From: Corynebacterium spheniscorum
GTDB lineage: Bacteria > Actinomycetota > Actinomycetes > Mycobacteriales > Mycobacteriaceae
Direction: 5' to 3'
Length of the DNA: 43,719 bases
Assembly (NCBI RefSeq): GCF_900113445.1
Contig: NZ_FOPJ01000018.1
Coordinates: 1 to 43,719 of the forward strand
The notes below the pieces were generated by a model, which had not been told where the DNA came from, ran no database searches, and saw only the letters and a list, made by a program, of their open reading frames with translations. The translations under genes and the position numbers were made by a program. This document shows positions 1 to 8,970 of the stretch, one piece after another. Within the stretch, counting starts at the first letter, position 1. Every line of letters begins with the position of its first letter.

Positions 1-1
1 C

Positions 2-286
2 GCCCAGATCAAACGCATCGCGGATGCCCACCGAGGCAGAACAGGAGAACGGCAACGCCGAATGCTCGAGTGGTACCTACAGGCAAAAACGCAACTGCCT
101 GACGACCCACTAGAGATCGCCAGGCAGTGCAATTTCGGACAAGATCAACTCGCCAAAGTCCTAGATCTTGTCCCAGAAGACCACAACAACGCCGACCAGG
201 AGACCGGTCGACCAGCCTTCTACGACAACGCTATCCCAACCGAGTACCAACACTCGATCGGCATCCGAAAAGGACCCCTGAAATAG
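2..286 (+). CDS. C-terminal end of an unidentified gene (partial)
   Basis: The frame is open from base 2 and runs without interruption to a TAG at 284-286, so this is the 3' end of a gene that starts outside the window. The visible 94 residues are hydrophilic and mostly helical in character. They begin with a basic stretch rich in Arg and Gln and end in an extended tail (GIRKGPLK). There is no membrane segment, no cysteine pattern and no motif I recognise. In mycobacteria the M23 gene that follows is preceded by a UvrD-type helicase, but this tail does not look like a UvrD/PcrA C-terminus. Function unknown. Confidence 0.5.
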   Translation, partial: AQIKRIADAHRGRTGERQRRMLEWYLQAKTQLPDDPLEIARQCNFGQDQLAKVLDLVPEDHNNADQETGRPAFYDNAIPTEYQHSIGIRKGPLK

Positions 287-452
287 CAAGAAGTGTGCCC
301 AATCGGCGACACGCCGAAAAAGCACACATTTTGCTACTTAACCCCCACACCCCGTACACCCCGAGCGCACCCCACACATAAAACTAACCGCAGTCCCTCA
401 CATCAGCTGCAAGAAACTACGGTTGCAAAAAACTAGGAGGCGTTAGCCTTAC

Positions 453-1199
453 TTAGAGCACAATCCCACGCTCAGCGAGCCAGGGCAGCGGATCCACTGC
501 GGCATTACCATCCGGGTGAATCTCAAAGTGTAGGTGCGAGCCGGTAGAAAAGCCCATGGAACCCATTCCCGCAATCTTCTGTCCGGCCTTCACACGCTCA
601 CCCACGGAAACATCCAGGGTAGACATGTGCCCATACACAGAGATCGAACCATCATCGTGGCGGATGCGGATCCACTGGCCATAACCAGAAGCCGGGCCGG
701 AATCAATCACATCGCCATCCATCACGGCCAAAATCGGGGTGCCAATCGCATTGGCAATATCCACACCAGAGTGGAAAGAGCCCCAGCGCGGCCCGAAGGG
801 GGAGGTCAAAACACCTTCCGCGGGACGGACAATTTGCGGGGCTCGGGCGGCCAGATCAGCTTCGGCGCGCTGGGCGGAATACTCCAGGGCCTTAACCAGC
901 TGCTCATGAAGATTCGCAGCGGGCTTAAATTCGGCGATCGCCAGGATCTGTGGGGCAGCATCACTGGAACCAAGCGTCGGGGCACCGTTCATCGGTGCGG
1001 TATTGGCAGCTAAGGCAATTTCCTTGTGGCCGCTTTGCTGGTCTTGGTGGCTGACCTGAGCGGCCATCGCGCCACCAGCACCTGCGGTAGAGACGACTCC
1101 GGCGGCGACTGCAGCTAGCGCAATGCGACCCTTCGCCGTTTGCGAGGTAGTAACTTTGCGATGCTTGCCTCGCGTCGACTGCTGGGGCGTACTAAGCAT
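453..1199 (-). CDS. Exported M23-family peptidoglycan endopeptidase
   Basis: Predicted zinc metallopeptidase of the M23 (LytM/lysostaphin) family acting on cell-wall peptide cross-links outside the membrane. From the ATG at 1199 the protein has 248 residues: a basic N-terminus (RGKHRK), a hydrophobic Ala/Val/Gly-rich export signal ending near AMA-AQ, a helical linker, and a C-terminal M23 domain. That domain carries the metal and catalytic motifs HSGVD, YGHM and HLHFEIH. Start: ATG 1199 has AGAAGG just upstream. An in-frame GTG at 1226, preceded by AAGGGGG, is a real alternative adding nine residues. The position beside perM/purN/purH matches the Rv0950c-type gene of M. tuberculosis. The family is clear; the exact bond cut is not. 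Confidence 0.9.
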   Translation of the reverse strand: MLSTPQQSTRGKHRKVTTSQTAKGRIALAAVAAGVVSTAGAGGAMAAQVSHQDQQSGHKEIALAANTAPMNGAPTLGSSDAAPQILAIAEFKPAANLHEQLVKALEYSAQRAEADLAARAPQIVRPAEGVLTSPFGPRWGSFHSGVDIANAIGTPILAVMDGDVIDSGPASGYGQWIRIRHDDGSISVYGHMSTLDVSVGERVKAGQKIAGMGSMGFSTGSHLHFEIHPDGNAAVDPLPWLAERGIVL

Positions 1200-1226
1200 T
1201 GAGCCTTCTCTTCCATCCAGCGCCAC

Positions 1227-1602
1227 AACCGTCCCCCTTCCGCTCCGTTAGCGGCCGGTAAGGAATTTGTGACCTTCCTGTTATCTGCCGGACGTAACGA
1301 TAACCGTCCGCAAGCGATACTGCAACCTCGTTTCTCCTGTTTAGCTAAGGATTATGAGAACCTAGACCAAGCTCACACTAAGTTAGGTCACATCAGCCTC
1401 AGAAGGTAACAAACGCCACTATTATTACGTAGTATCTTTGACGCTTTCTTAAGTGCGCGGGGGTAGCCCTACCCCCAACTGGATCACGCTTCTATAACAC
1501 TTTCCTCGTCGAAGAAGCGCCGAGCAAACACCTCAAGAAACACGCCCAGGCGCACCAGCAGCTATCACCCCACAACCTAAAACTCATGGCACAGTTAAGG
1601 GC
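1227..1602. promoter_or_regulatory. Divergent intergenic region between M23 peptidase and perM-like gene
   Basis: This 376-bp stretch contains no credible gene and must hold the promoters of two divergent genes. On the minus strand, close to the peptidase start, there is a small hairpin (CCGCT-AACGG-AGCGG, about 1240-1254). Further upstream lies an inverted repeat GGACG/CGTCC around a TAACGATAA core (about 1299-1320). The central part (about 1330-1450) is AT-richer than its flanks. The peptidase therefore has a leader that could be structured, but I could not complete a known riboswitch consensus. Confidence 0.4.
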
Positions 1603-3258
1603 ATGAGTTCCACCACTCCTAACCCATACCTTCGCTTCATGAGCGCCAACGAGCCCCTCCAAGGGCCTGGCTCACATAGCTCTGCTTCAGCGAGCCACCC
1701 CGGACAACGTGGAACAAGTTCACCTACCCGCAAACGCCGCCCACGGCGCAGCACCGCCACCAACAACCCCAATGCCGGCCCGGTGGCCCCCAGCGCTGCC
1801 AGCCGCCCCACAGCACCAAAAAGCACCTTCCGCTCCCGCAAGCGCAAAGCACACCCGCACCCGGCGGAAGAAGAATTCAACCGACCCCGACACCAGGCCA
1901 CCTTCGAAGGCCGCCTGCGTCGCTACCTACCTACCGTGCTCCTGCCGCTTGGGGTAGTACTGGCCACCATCTTGGTGCTCGCCTTAGCTGGCATCATGCT
2001 CACCGGGTTAAGCCTGCGCGCTCTGCCGGCCACCATGGCGCACCTGTGGTTGATCATTAACCTGGTCCCCATCTCCATCCCCGGCAGTTTGCAGATCGGC
2101 ATCCTGCCGCTTGCCCCCGCACTCGTCATGGTGGCGGTACTCGCCCGGCGCATCAACAAAGCCGTCAAAGACCGCGTCAGCATCGCCGATCTGCTCGTCC
2201 TTGGCCTGATCGCCCTCGGTATCCCCATCCTCGGCACACTTTCCGCCGCCGCAGTCATCGCGGACGCCAAAGCCGTCTACCCGGTCGATATCCCACCCAT
2301 GGGCCTCGCCCTTGCCCGCACAGTCGTCCTTCATCTCATGGCCTTTGCCCTCGGCATGGGCGAAAAACTCTGGCGCGCCCTCGCCACCCGCTATAGCGTT
2401 CCGCAGGAACTCATCGACGGCGCGCTACTAGCCCGCTCCTTCCTCCGACTCATGGTGATGGTCATCGCCCCCATCACCATCTTCTGCCTGCTGCTTTTGC
2501 ATTGGCCGGTCCAAGACAGCATCCTTAGCGCCTACGCCTCCCGCCTCGGCATCGCCGGCGCGATCCTCCTTAGCCTGCTGTATCTACCCAACCTCGCCAT
2601 CCATACCGCCGCGGTACTCATGGGCAGCGAATTCCACTTCGGTGACGCCCAGGTCTCACTCTTTGGCACCACCCTTGTCCCGCTTCCACCCCTACCGATC
2701 CTCGGTTTCCTCCCCGCCAGCCTCCCCACCTGGGCGCCCGCCGCACTGATTATCCCGGCACTCACCGCCCTCTTCCTCCTCTGGCGCGCACCCCGCCCGC
2801 ATTGGTTCACCGCCCTCGGCGCGGCACTAAGCTCCGCACTCATCTTCGCCGTCTCCCTCTGGCTCGCCAGCGGCCAACTCGGCGTCTACCCGCACGTCGG
2901 CTCCCTACTCCCACTGTCTGGCGCACTCGCTGGCCTCTGGATCGGCATCCTCAGCCTCGCCGCCGCCGCGCTCACCCTGCTTCAACCACGTCCCATCCCC
3001 GAGGTCGCCCCCGAACCCGAAGTCGAAGAAGAACCCACTCCCGAGGTCATCGAGGGCGAGCTTATCGAGAGCGAGGAGGAACCTGAGCAGGACTCCAACG
3101 CCCCGCAGGATCCCCCGGAGACAACGGTAGAAGACTCAGAAACGGGGGATAGTGAACCCGAAGCAGAAGCCCAAGAATGCTGGTTCGATACCCCCGATAT
3201 GGGCGAAGAGCACGAAGAAAGCGCACCTGAGGAGCCAGAAGACCCACCCGCACACTAG
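1603..3258 (+). CDS. PerM-like polytopic membrane protein (DUF6350)
   Basis: A 551-residue integral membrane protein. Residues 1 to about 105 are basic and Ser/Pro/Arg-rich. Residues about 107-455 contain a series of hydrophobic segments, roughly eight to ten, separated by short loops. The last 90 residues are very acidic (repeated Glu, Pro and Asp) and probably cytoplasmic. Its place directly upstream of purN-purH is that of Rv0955 (PerM) in M. tuberculosis, a DUF6350 protein linked to cell division and persistence. The assignment rests on topology and synteny. ATG 1603 is preceded only by AAGGGC at very short distance, so the start could be leaderless or differ. Ten bases separate its stop from purN. 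Confidence 0.75.
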   Translation: MSSTTPNPYLRFMSANEPLQGPGSHSSASASHPGQRGTSSPTRKRRPRRSTATNNPNAGPVAPSAASRPTAPKSTFRSRKRKAHPHPAEEEFNRPRHQATFEGRLRRYLPTVLLPLGVVLATILVLALAGIMLTGLSLRALPATMAHLWLIINLVPISIPGSLQIGILPLAPALVMVAVLARRINKAVKDRVSIADLLVLGLIALGIPILGTLSAAAVIADAKAVYPVDIPPMGLALARTVVLHLMAFALGMGEKLWRALATRYSVPQELIDGALLARSFLRLMVMVIAPITIFCLLLLHWPVQDSILSAYASRLGIAGAILLSLLYLPNLAIHTAAVLMGSEFHFGDAQVSLFGTTLVPLPPLPILGFLPASLPTWAPAALIIPALTALFLLWRAPRPHWFTALGAALSSALIFAVSLWLASGQLGVYPHVGSLLPLSGALAGLWIGILSLAAAALTLLQPRPIPEVAPEPEVEEEPTPEVIEGELIESEEEPEQDSNAPQDPPETTVEDSETGDSEPEAEAQECWFDTPDMGEEHEESAPEEPEDPPAH

Positions 3259-3268
3259 ACTCAGCCGC

Positions 3269-3877
3269 GTGACATCCGCAGATAGGACTTCCGTACACGA
3301 TCCACTCACTATCGTCGTTTTGGTCTCCGGAAGTGGGACCCTGCTGCAATCCCTCATTGATCACGCAGGGGATAGCTACCGCATTAGCGCCGTCATTGCC
3401 GACGTCGATTGCCCAGGCATCAAGCGCGCCCACACGCACGGCATCCCCGCCACGGTGGTTCCCTTTAAAGATTTCTCCAACCGCGAAGCCTGGAACCAGG
3501 CACTCGCCACCGAAGTCGCCACCACCAACCCAGACCTGGTGGTCTCCGCCGGGTTCATGCGCATCCTCAGCCCCACCTTCTTAAACCATTTCCCCGGCCG
3601 CATCATCAACACGCACCCCGCATTGCTACCCAGTTTCCCCGGTGCACATGCCGTGCGCGATGCCCTGGCCTATGGCGTAAAGATCACGGGCTCCACCATC
3701 CACTTCGTGGATGAGGGTGTCGATACCGGGCCAATTATCGCCCAAGAAGCAGTCCGGGTCGATGCGGATGACACCGAAGAAACCCTGCACGAAAAAATCA
3801 AGCAGGTCGAAAGAAAACTCATTGTGAAGGTGCTTGAGGGCGCTTCTAACCAAGGAAGGTTCATTTCAACCCCATGA
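3269..3877 (+). CDS. purN: Phosphoribosylglycinamide formyltransferase PurN
   Basis: Transfers a formyl group from 10-formyl-THF to GAR, giving FGAR, the third step of purine synthesis (cytoplasm). The protein is about 202 residues from GTG 3269. Visible motifs are the N-terminal [13 protein letters not shown] phosphate loop, the strand with [10 protein letters not shown], and the active-site stretch [17 protein letters not shown] with the catalytic Asn/His. The later [17 protein letters not shown] segment carries the catalytic Asp. No good ribosome site precedes the GTG; it lies 10 bases after the perM-like stop, so translation is probably coupled. Its stop overlaps the purH start (ATGA). 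Confidence 0.95.
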   Translation: MTSADRTSVHDPLTIVVLVSGSGTLLQSLIDHAGDSYRISAVIADVDCPGIKRAHTHGIPATVVPFKDFSNREAWNQALATEVATTNPDLVVSAGFMRILSPTFLNHFPGRIINTHPALLPSFPGAHAVRDALAYGVKITGSTIHFVDEGVDTGPIIAQEAVRVDADDTEETLHEKIKQVERKLIVKVLEGASNQGRFISTP

Positions 3878-5442
3878 CCGAGGAACGCACCCCGATCCGC
3901 CGGGCCCTAATTAGTGTCTACGACAAAACTGGCATCGAGGACCTTGCCCGCGGGCTAGCCGAAGCCGGCGTAGAAATCGTCTCCACCGGTTCCACCGCCG
4001 CCCGCATCCAAGATGCCGGAGTACCGGTCACCGCAGTTGAGGAACTCACCGGCTTCCCCGAATGCCTCGAAGGCCGCGTGAAAACCCTGCACCCCAAAGT
4101 GCACGCCGGCATCCTCGCAGATACCCGCAAAGAAGACCACCTCAACCAACTCAAAGACCTAGGCGTAGCAGCCTTCCAATTGGTCGTGGTGAACCTCTAT
4201 CCCTTCAGCGCCACCGTCGCCTCCGGCGCCGACTTCGATGCCTGCGTCGAACAAATCGACATTGGTGGGCCCTCCATGGTGCGTGCCGCCGCCAAGAACC
4301 ATCCCTCGGTCGCCGTCGTGGTTGATCCCGCACGCTACCAAGAAGTCCTCCGCGCCCTCGGCGACGGCGGCTTCACCCGCCAACAGCGCACCCAACTCGC
4401 CCTTGAAGCCTTCCGCCACACCGCCAGCTATGACGTTGCCGTAGCCACCTGGTTGGGCGAACAAACCCAAGAAGAAGGCTTCCCAGAGTGGATCGGCTCC
4501 TCCATGCAAAAGGTCCGCGGCCTCCGCTATGGCGAAAACCCGCACCAAGAAGCCGCCCTTTATGCCCCCGCCGGTGAACTTCACGGCGTGGCTGGAGCCC
4601 AGCAGCTCCACGGCAAGGAAATGAGCTACAACAACTACACCGACACCGATGCCGCCTGGCGGGCCGCCTGGGACCACCAGGAGCCCTGTGTCGCCATCAT
4701 CAAGCACGCCAACCCCTGCGGCATAGCCATCGATAAAGAAGACATCGCCAAGGCCCATAAGCGCGCCCACGCCTGCGACCCACTATCCGCTTTCGGTGGG
4801 GTGATCGCCGCTAACCGCGAAGTCAGCGTCGCCATGGCCAAACAAGTCGCAGAGGTCTTCACCGAAGTCATCATCGCCCCCTCCTACGCTCCCGAAGCAG
4901 TGCAGATCCTGAGTCAAAAGAAGAACATCCGCATCCTCGAAGCCGCAGAACCCCAGCGCGCCGGGATTGAACACCGCGAGGTCTCCGGCGGCTTGCTCTG
5001 CCAAGAACGCGATGTTCTGCAATCCGAAGGCGATGACCCCAACAACTGGACCCTCGCCGCGGGCGAAGCCGTCGATGAAGACACCCTGCGTGATCTCGCC
5101 TTCGCCTGGACCACGGTCCGCGCGGTAAAGTCCAATGCCATCCTGCTGGCCCATGATGGCGCCACCGTTGGTGTCGGCATGGGGCAGGTTAACCGCGTTG
5201 ATGCCGCCAAGCTCGCTGTGGAACGCGCCAATACCTTAGGTGACTCCGAGCGTGCCCGCGGTGCCGTTGCCGCCTCGGATGCTTTCTTCCCCTTCGCCGA
5301 TGGTTTCCAAATCTTGGCTGATGCCGGCGTGAAAGCCGTTGTGCAGCCAGGTGGTTCCATCCGTGATGAGGAAGTCATTGAAGCAGCCAAGGCCGCTGGG
5401 GTGAGCATGTACCTCACCGGCTCACGCCACTTCGCTCACTAA
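3874..5442 (+). CDS. purH: Bifunctional AICAR transformylase / IMP cyclohydrolase PurH
   Basis: Catalyses the last two steps to IMP: formylation of AICAR, then ring closure. The 522 residues show the expected two domains. The N-terminal methylglyoxal-synthase-like IMP cyclohydrolase domain (about 1-195) has [24 protein letters not shown] and NLYPF. The AICAR transformylase domain follows, with [14 protein letters not shown], the catalytic [15 protein letters not shown] and the C-terminal [10 protein letters not shown]...QPGGS. It ends in GSRHFAH, typical of the family. The start overlaps the purN stop (ATGA), so the two genes form one operon. A strong hairpin follows at 5456-5484. Confidence 0.97.
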   Translation: MTEERTPIRRALISVYDKTGIEDLARGLAEAGVEIVSTGSTAARIQDAGVPVTAVEELTGFPECLEGRVKTLHPKVHAGILADTRKEDHLNQLKDLGVAAFQLVVVNLYPFSATVASGADFDACVEQIDIGGPSMVRAAAKNHPSVAVVVDPARYQEVLRALGDGGFTRQQRTQLALEAFRHTASYDVAVATWLGEQTQEEGFPEWIGSSMQKVRGLRYGENPHQEAALYAPAGELHGVAGAQQLHGKEMSYNNYTDTDAAWRAAWDHQEPCVAIIKHANPCGIAIDKEDIAKAHKRAHACDPLSAFGGVIAANREVSVAMAKQVAEVFTEVIIAPSYAPEAVQILSQKKNIRILEAAEPQRAGIEHREVSGGLLCQERDVLQSEGDDPNNWTLAAGEAVDEDTLRDLAFAWTTVRAVKSNAILLAHDGATVGVGMGQVNRVDAAKLAVERANTLGDSERARGAVAASDAFFPFADGFQILADAGVKAVVQPGGSIRDEEVIEAAKAAGVSMYLTGSRHFAH

Positions 5443-5455
5443 GCAGCACACGATC

Positions 5456-5484
5456 AAGGCCCCGCTAGCATCTAGCGGGGCCTT
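5456..5484. terminator. Bidirectional terminator between purH and amtR
   Basis: A perfect 13-bp stem (AAGGCCCCGCTAG / CTAGCGGGGCCTT) with a 3-base loop sits between two converging genes. The plus strand continues into TTTGTTAT. It can end purH and amtR transcripts from both sides. Confidence 0.9.
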
Positions 5485-5490
5485 TGTTAT

Positions 5491-6165
5491 CTACGCTTCC
5501 TCCAAGCTTCTAAGTGTCGTCAAGGTCTTTTCCACGCGGTCTGCCGGTAGCGGGGCACCCAGTACCGTCAGCGCAGCATCAGCGAGCATAATCGCGGTAT
5601 CCGGAAGCGACGTAGCACTCACCTCAGCCGGAATAACTCCAGTATTATCCCGCATTTCAATGGCGGATAAAGCCAAGTAGAAGGGCAGATCAATCCGCGG
5701 ATCCTCAGCGCCTACAATGCTGGCTGCGGTATCGCGGAAAATACTAAAAAGCTCCTCGCGGTGCGCATGATAATCCGAAAACTCCGGGCTGGCCGCAACC
5801 GGTAGTTGATAAAGCCGCCCCACATTCCAGCGGGTGGATAACAACAAACTGGTTTCCGCCGCCACCAAAGACCACAAGCGTTGCGGCGCATCGGTATCTT
5901 CAGCTTCACCCAGTGCCGCCGCAAGCCGAGTAGAGGGCTCAATAGTGGAGTTCAACAGAGTCAGGAAGATCTCTGTTTTGGAGGGGAAGTGGTAGTACAA
6001 GGAGGCTTGGCGAATACCCACCGCATCAGCGATTTGGTGGGTGGACGTGGTGGCAAAGCCCTGGGTGGTGAATAGCTCCGCCGCGGCATCCAGGATCTCT
6101 TCGCGGGCTGTGCGGCCACGGCGACGCGGACTATTCTTGCGTGGGCGTCCCACTGCACCGGCCAT
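5491..6165 (-). CDS. amtR: AmtR, TetR-family master regulator of nitrogen control
   Basis: TetR-type repressor of about 224 residues. In corynebacteria AmtR represses ammonium uptake and assimilation genes and is released by adenylylated GlnK. The DNA-binding half (about 20-65) reads EEILDAAAELF...STHQIADAVGIRQASLYYHFPSK, and the C-terminal half contains WNVGRLYQLP and VLGAPLPADRVEKTL. It resembles C. glutamicum AmtR along its whole length, from memory. Start: ATG 6165 is preceded by AAAGGAGG at ideal spacing. The longer reading frame from 6225 would place this ribosome site inside the gene. The gene also sits next to purH in C. glutamicum. Confidence 0.95.
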   Translation of the reverse strand: MAGAVGRPRKNSPRRRGRTAREEILDAAAELFTTQGFATTSTHQIADAVGIRQASLYYHFPSKTEIFLTLLNSTIEPSTRLAAALGEAEDTDAPQRLWSLVAAETSLLLSTRWNVGRLYQLPVAASPEFSDYHAHREELFSIFRDTAASIVGAEDPRIDLPFYLALSAIEMRDNTGVIPAEVSATSLPDTAIMLADAALTVLGAPLPADRVEKTLTTLRSLEEA

Positions 6166-6264
6166 AGAACCGGAGCCTCCTTTGCGATAAGAATTGATGC
6201 GCGCAGAAGAAAAGTTTTTAGGCAAGCAGGAACGGCGCGCAAGGGGAGAGAGAAAATGAAAATG

Positions 6265-6284
6265 TTTCTATTCCTATATATCTA
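6265..6284. promoter_or_regulatory. Candidate AmtR box (weak)
   Basis: The sequence tttCTAT, six bases, then ATAT-CTA differs by one core base from the AmtR consensus as I remember it (tttCTAT-N6-AtAGatA). It lies between amtR and the DUF294-type gene, in an AT-rich patch that probably also contains the amtR promoter. AmtR is not known to me to control itself, so this is a lead only. Confidence 0.25.
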
Positions 6285-6330
6285 CAGGAATGAAAGCAGG
6301 CGAGTGCACTAGGGGCACCCAAGGGGTGTA

Positions 6331-7407
6331 TTAAAACTGCGTATTCGCAGCAATTCCAGCCAATACCGCAGACACCTGCCGACACGCAGCACCATATTGC
6401 GCCCGCTGTAGATTCGGAAGATTCCCGGAATGCGCATCCTCACTTTTCACCCCATCAACCCAGCGACGCATCAAGAGATTCAACCCAGCATCCCATGCCT
6501 CAATCAGGCCATCAGCAGCTTCTTGGGGAAGCACCTTTGCCTCCGCCGCATGAAGCAAACGCCCCGGGGTGGATAGGGAAGTGGTACGCACCGTGATGGG
6601 CTGTTGGAAATCCGCCACATCCGGGATAATCGCCTTTGCTTCCGGGGAATCAGGGTGCACGGGATTCTCCAGGGCATCAGCTTCTACCTCCGGCACATCT
6701 ACTTGCAATTGGCGGCGACGATCCGCATGCAAACTAGCCCAACGTGCGATCGCCGCAATGGGGTCCAATAATGCGCCCTGAATATCCACGCGTGCCATCG
6801 GATCGGGGAAACCATCCGTATGCGCATAGTGCGGCGGTCGCAGCTGCAAAGCCCCTACCCGCAGCAGGCCCAAAGCCTGTCGGCTCAGCAGCCCAGCGGC
6901 GGCGGCATCATCAAAGTCTGCCTCCGGGGCATCCGTCAGTGCCTGCATCATGCTGAGGTCATAATCGCGCAGGGTCCGTGGAACTACCTTTTCCCAGCTG
7001 GTGTCCGAAAGATAATAAGCCCGCACCGTATGCCCGGTGCCACCAATGAAATGCTGGAAATCAATGGCAGGTTTGCGGCTAAGGAAACTAATTGGCGCAG
7101 TGATAATCCCATCCCCATGGCCCACCGAACCTGCTAACCAGAACTTCCCACGAGCCAACCGCGTGGCTGGCGTGGAACTCATAGCCCCACGGAAGAACTC
7201 GGCATACCAGGCGGATACCAAGCGCGGCGATTCCCCATGATTAATGGCATTGCGCACTAGCTCACGGGCTTCGCAGAGCATGCCGTGCAGTGTGGCTTGT
7301 TCTTTCACGCGTGGTGCTTGGGCGGAAAGCTCCAAGAGGGAAGGGTGGAGGCTATCGAAATCTTCCGAGCTGATATCGGCATTGCTGGGGTTGGTGTGTT
7401 GAGCCAC
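6331..7407 (-). CDS. DUF294-type nucleotidyltransferase-like protein, probably catalytically dead
   Basis: A soluble protein of 358 residues. The layout fits the DUF294 / DUF294_C pair, a GlnD-like nucleotidyltransferase fold followed by a helical substrate-binding domain. An N-terminal helical part contains LHGMLCEARELVRNAINHG. The strand and loop with WLAGSVGHGDG stand where family members have GS-x-x-R-x-E. A C-terminal part has RPPHYAHTDG, IAAIARWASL, a conserved STPGRLLHAAEAK and RRWVDG. The usual Asp-x-Asp after the GS motif is missing (ITAPIS instead), so transferase activity is doubtful. The GTG start at 7407 has AGGAGG upstream at rather long spacing (15 bases). It is on the same strand as amtR and 165 bases before it. 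Confidence 0.65.
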   Translation of the reverse strand: MAQHTNPSNADISSEDFDSLHPSLLELSAQAPRVKEQATLHGMLCEARELVRNAINHGESPRLVSAWYAEFFRGAMSSTPATRLARGKFWLAGSVGHGDGIITAPISFLSRKPAIDFQHFIGGTGHTVRAYYLSDTSWEKVVPRTLRDYDLSMMQALTDAPEADFDDAAAAGLLSRQALGLLRVGALQLRPPHYAHTDGFPDPMARVDIQGALLDPIAAIARWASLHADRRRQLQVDVPEVEADALENPVHPDSPEAKAIIPDVADFQQPITVRTTSLSTPGRLLHAAEAKVLPQEAADGLIEAWDAGLNLLMRRWVDGVKSEDAHSGNLPNLQRAQYGAACRQVSAVLAGIAANTQF

Positions 7408-7530
7408 GGTGTGGGGGATCAGCCTCCTGAGCTAGGACCTCATCGCTTTCATCTGCTTCTGTGATAGTACGCCCAATACGTGAGCGAGTAATACCCGGCG
7501 CAGACTTGCTCCTAATGAAGTGTGCACATA

Positions 7531-7570
7531 AAAACATCCCCGCACCTACCGAAAGTAAGTGCGGGGATGT
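7531..7570 (-). terminator. Terminator of the rpmB-rpmG-rpsN-rpsR operon
   Basis: A perfect 12-bp stem (ACATCCCCGCAC / GTGCGGGGATGT, 7534-7545 with 7559-7570). On the minus strand it is followed by TTTTATG. It lies 76 bases beyond the rpsR stop. Confidence 0.88.
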
Positions 7571-7646
7571 ATGAGTTCAACACTCATATGCTGTTGCGAG
7601 ATTCACGCAACCACATTCGCAAGGCGAGCTAAAAGATGCTGAAGCC

Positions 7647-7892
7647 TTAGCGAGTGGTGAACGGCAGGAGAGCCATTTCGCGAGCGTTCTTCACCGCGGT
7701 AGCAACCTGACGCTGCTGCTGCGGGGTCAGACCGGTGACGCGACGTGAGCGGATCTTGTGACGATCCGAGATGAACAGGCGCAGGGTCTTGGTGTCCTTG
7801 TAGTCCACCTTTTCGATGCCCTCAGCCTTGAGCGGATTCTTCTTGGGGCGGCGGGACTGTTCCATCCGCGCCTTCTTCATATTGCGCTTCAT
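7647..7892 (-). CDS. rpsR: Ribosomal protein S18 (cysteine-free form)
   Basis: Small-subunit protein S18, 81 residues, that binds S6 and 16S rRNA on the platform. The core KVDYKD-x2-TLR-x-FIS...KI-x-SRRVTGL-x-x-QQQR-x2-A-x-A-x-K-x-ARE is complete. It contains no cysteine, unlike zinc-binding S18 proteins that carry CPFC near the N-terminus. The ATG at 7892 has AAGGGAG 10 bases upstream, and only 14 bases separate it from the rpsN stop. It is the last gene of a four-gene minus-strand operon ending at the 7531-7570 terminator. Confidence 0.97.
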   Translation of the reverse strand: MKRNMKKARMEQSRRPKKNPLKAEGIEKVDYKDTKTLRLFISDRHKIRSRRVTGLTPQQQRQVATAVKNAREMALLPFTTR

Positions 7893-7907
7893 TGTGCTGA
7901 AACTCCC

Positions 7908-8213
7908 TTACCAGCTGGACTTACGGACGCCAGGCAGCTCACCGCGGTGAGCCATCTCGCGCATGCGGACACGGGACAGGCCGAACTTGCGCAGGTAACC
8001 GCGCGGACGGCCGTCATGGGAGTCGCGGTTGCGCACGCGAACCGGGGAGGCGTCGCGGGGCTGGCGATTCAACTCGAACTGAGCATCCAGACGATCTTCG
8101 TCGGAGGTCTTCGGGTTCTTGATGATGGCCTTGAGCTCTTGACGACGCTCGGCGTAGCGCGCAACGATTTCCTTGCGCTGCTCGTTCTTGGCGATCTTAG
8201 ACTTCTTGGCCAT
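7908..8213 (-). CDS. rpsN: Ribosomal protein S14, zinc-independent long form
   Basis: 101-residue S14. This is the long version without the two CxxC pairs found in the 61-residue zinc form. Motifs: N-terminal [14 protein letters not shown], central [14 protein letters not shown] and the conserved C-terminal [28 protein letters not shown] segment, which contacts 16S rRNA in the head. Two bases separate it from the rpmG stop upstream, so translation is probably coupled. Confidence 0.97.
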   Translation of the reverse strand: MAKKSKIAKNEQRKEIVARYAERRQELKAIIKNPKTSDEDRLDAQFELNRQPRDASPVRVRNRDSHDGRPRGYLRKFGLSRVRMREMAHRGELPGVRKSSW

Positions 8214-8215
8214 GC

Positions 8216-8380
8216 TTATCGCTCCTCGCGGAATTCAACGTGCTTGCGGGCGATCGGATCATACTTCTTCAAGGTGATGCGATCGGGGTTATTCCGCTTG
8301 TTCTTACGAGTGACGTAGGTGTAGCCGGTACCCGCAGTGGACTTCAGTTTGATGATCGGACGAATGTCATTACGTGCCAT
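8216..8380 (-). CDS. rpmG: Ribosomal protein L33, zinc-independent form
   Basis: A 54-residue protein, read directly from the minus strand between rpsN and rpmB. It begins [20 protein letters not shown], continues [14 protein letters not shown] and ends VEFREER. This is the L33 family, lying near the E site of the large subunit. It has no cysteine, whereas the zinc form has two CxxC motifs. Its ATG at 8380 directly abuts the rpmB stop (8381-8383), so the two genes are contiguous and translated in a coupled way. Confidence 0.95.
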   Translation of the reverse strand: MARNDIRPIIKLKSTAGTGYTYVTRKNKRNNPDRITLKKYDPIARKHVEFREER

Positions 8381-8617
8381 TTAGATCTTCTCCCCCTGTG
8401 CGCGCAGACGCGCAACAACGGATTCGATGCCGTCGCGGTCGATGACTTTCAGGCCCTTGGTGGAAACATTCAGGGTAATGGTGCGGCCCTCAGAGGGCAG
8501 GTAGAACCGACGACGCTGAACGTTGGGATTCCAACGACGCGAAGTGCGGCGGTGCGAGTGCGAGACAGACTTGCCGAAGCTCGGCTTGCGTCCCGTGACC
8601 TGGCAAATAGCCGACAT
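8381..8617 (-). CDS. rpmB: Ribosomal protein L28
   Basis: 78-residue L28 of the large subunit. Motifs: [20 protein letters not shown] at the N-terminus, then [16 protein letters not shown] and the C-terminal [16 protein letters not shown]. Only one cysteine is present, so it lacks the paired cysteines of the zinc form. Start: ATG 8617, preceded by AGGAG at 11 bases. The frame can be read back to 8638, but that would bury the ribosome site. It is the first gene of the rpmB-rpmG-rpsN-rpsR operon. Confidence 0.95.
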   Translation of the reverse strand: MSAICQVTGRKPSFGKSVSHSHRRTSRRWNPNVQRRRFYLPSEGRTITLNVSTKGLKVIDRDGIESVVARLRAQGEKI

Positions 8618-8970
8618 AGGGTTACTTTCTCCTAGCATCGCCCTTATCTATCCGTAGATAGAGCAGGGGCGTGAACGAATATTTTCGACAACAGCAAGGA
8701 GACACCATACAACGAACTGCCCTTAAAATCCTAATCCCCCGGTGCCAGTATTTGGTGAGTGAAGCTGCAATGCTCCTATATATAGGGCGGCTGGGGTGCG
8801 GCTCCGGCAGAATTTCACCTCGGGGGTTCTCAGGTGTACTATGCCAGAGGTTAGGCCCTGGGGTGTTAGTCCCGGGGTTTGATGTTCACGAAAACCCAAC
8901 TCGGGCACGATCCCCGCAGTGAGTGCGGTGAACCGACCCGTAGTTCAACCCTGAGGGAAATCGAGACTTA
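8618..8970. promoter_or_regulatory. Divergent control region of the two ribosomal protein operons
   Basis: 353 bases between rpmB (minus) and rpmE (plus), without a credible gene. It must carry both promoters. A perfect 12-base palindrome CCTATATATAGG stands at 8775-8786, in the middle of the region. A GC-rich stretch that could fold (about 8880-8960) lies directly before rpmE, with GAGGG 12 bases before its ATG. I looked for a Zur-type operator (AATGAAAATCATTTTCATT class) and did not see a convincing one. Confidence 0.45.

Noticed and set aside
1227..1320. Possible c-di-AMP (ydaO) riboswitch before the M23 peptidase, suggested by GGAGCGGAAGGGGGACGG and the gene type.
   Set aside because: The downstream half of the consensus (GGGGTGAATC-like part and closing helices) is missing; the start codon comes too soon.
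8885..8965. GC-rich leader before rpmE2 resembling a small-molecule riboswitch.
   Set aside because: No complete match to the cobalamin, SAM or other consensus could be built; only short hairpins are seen.
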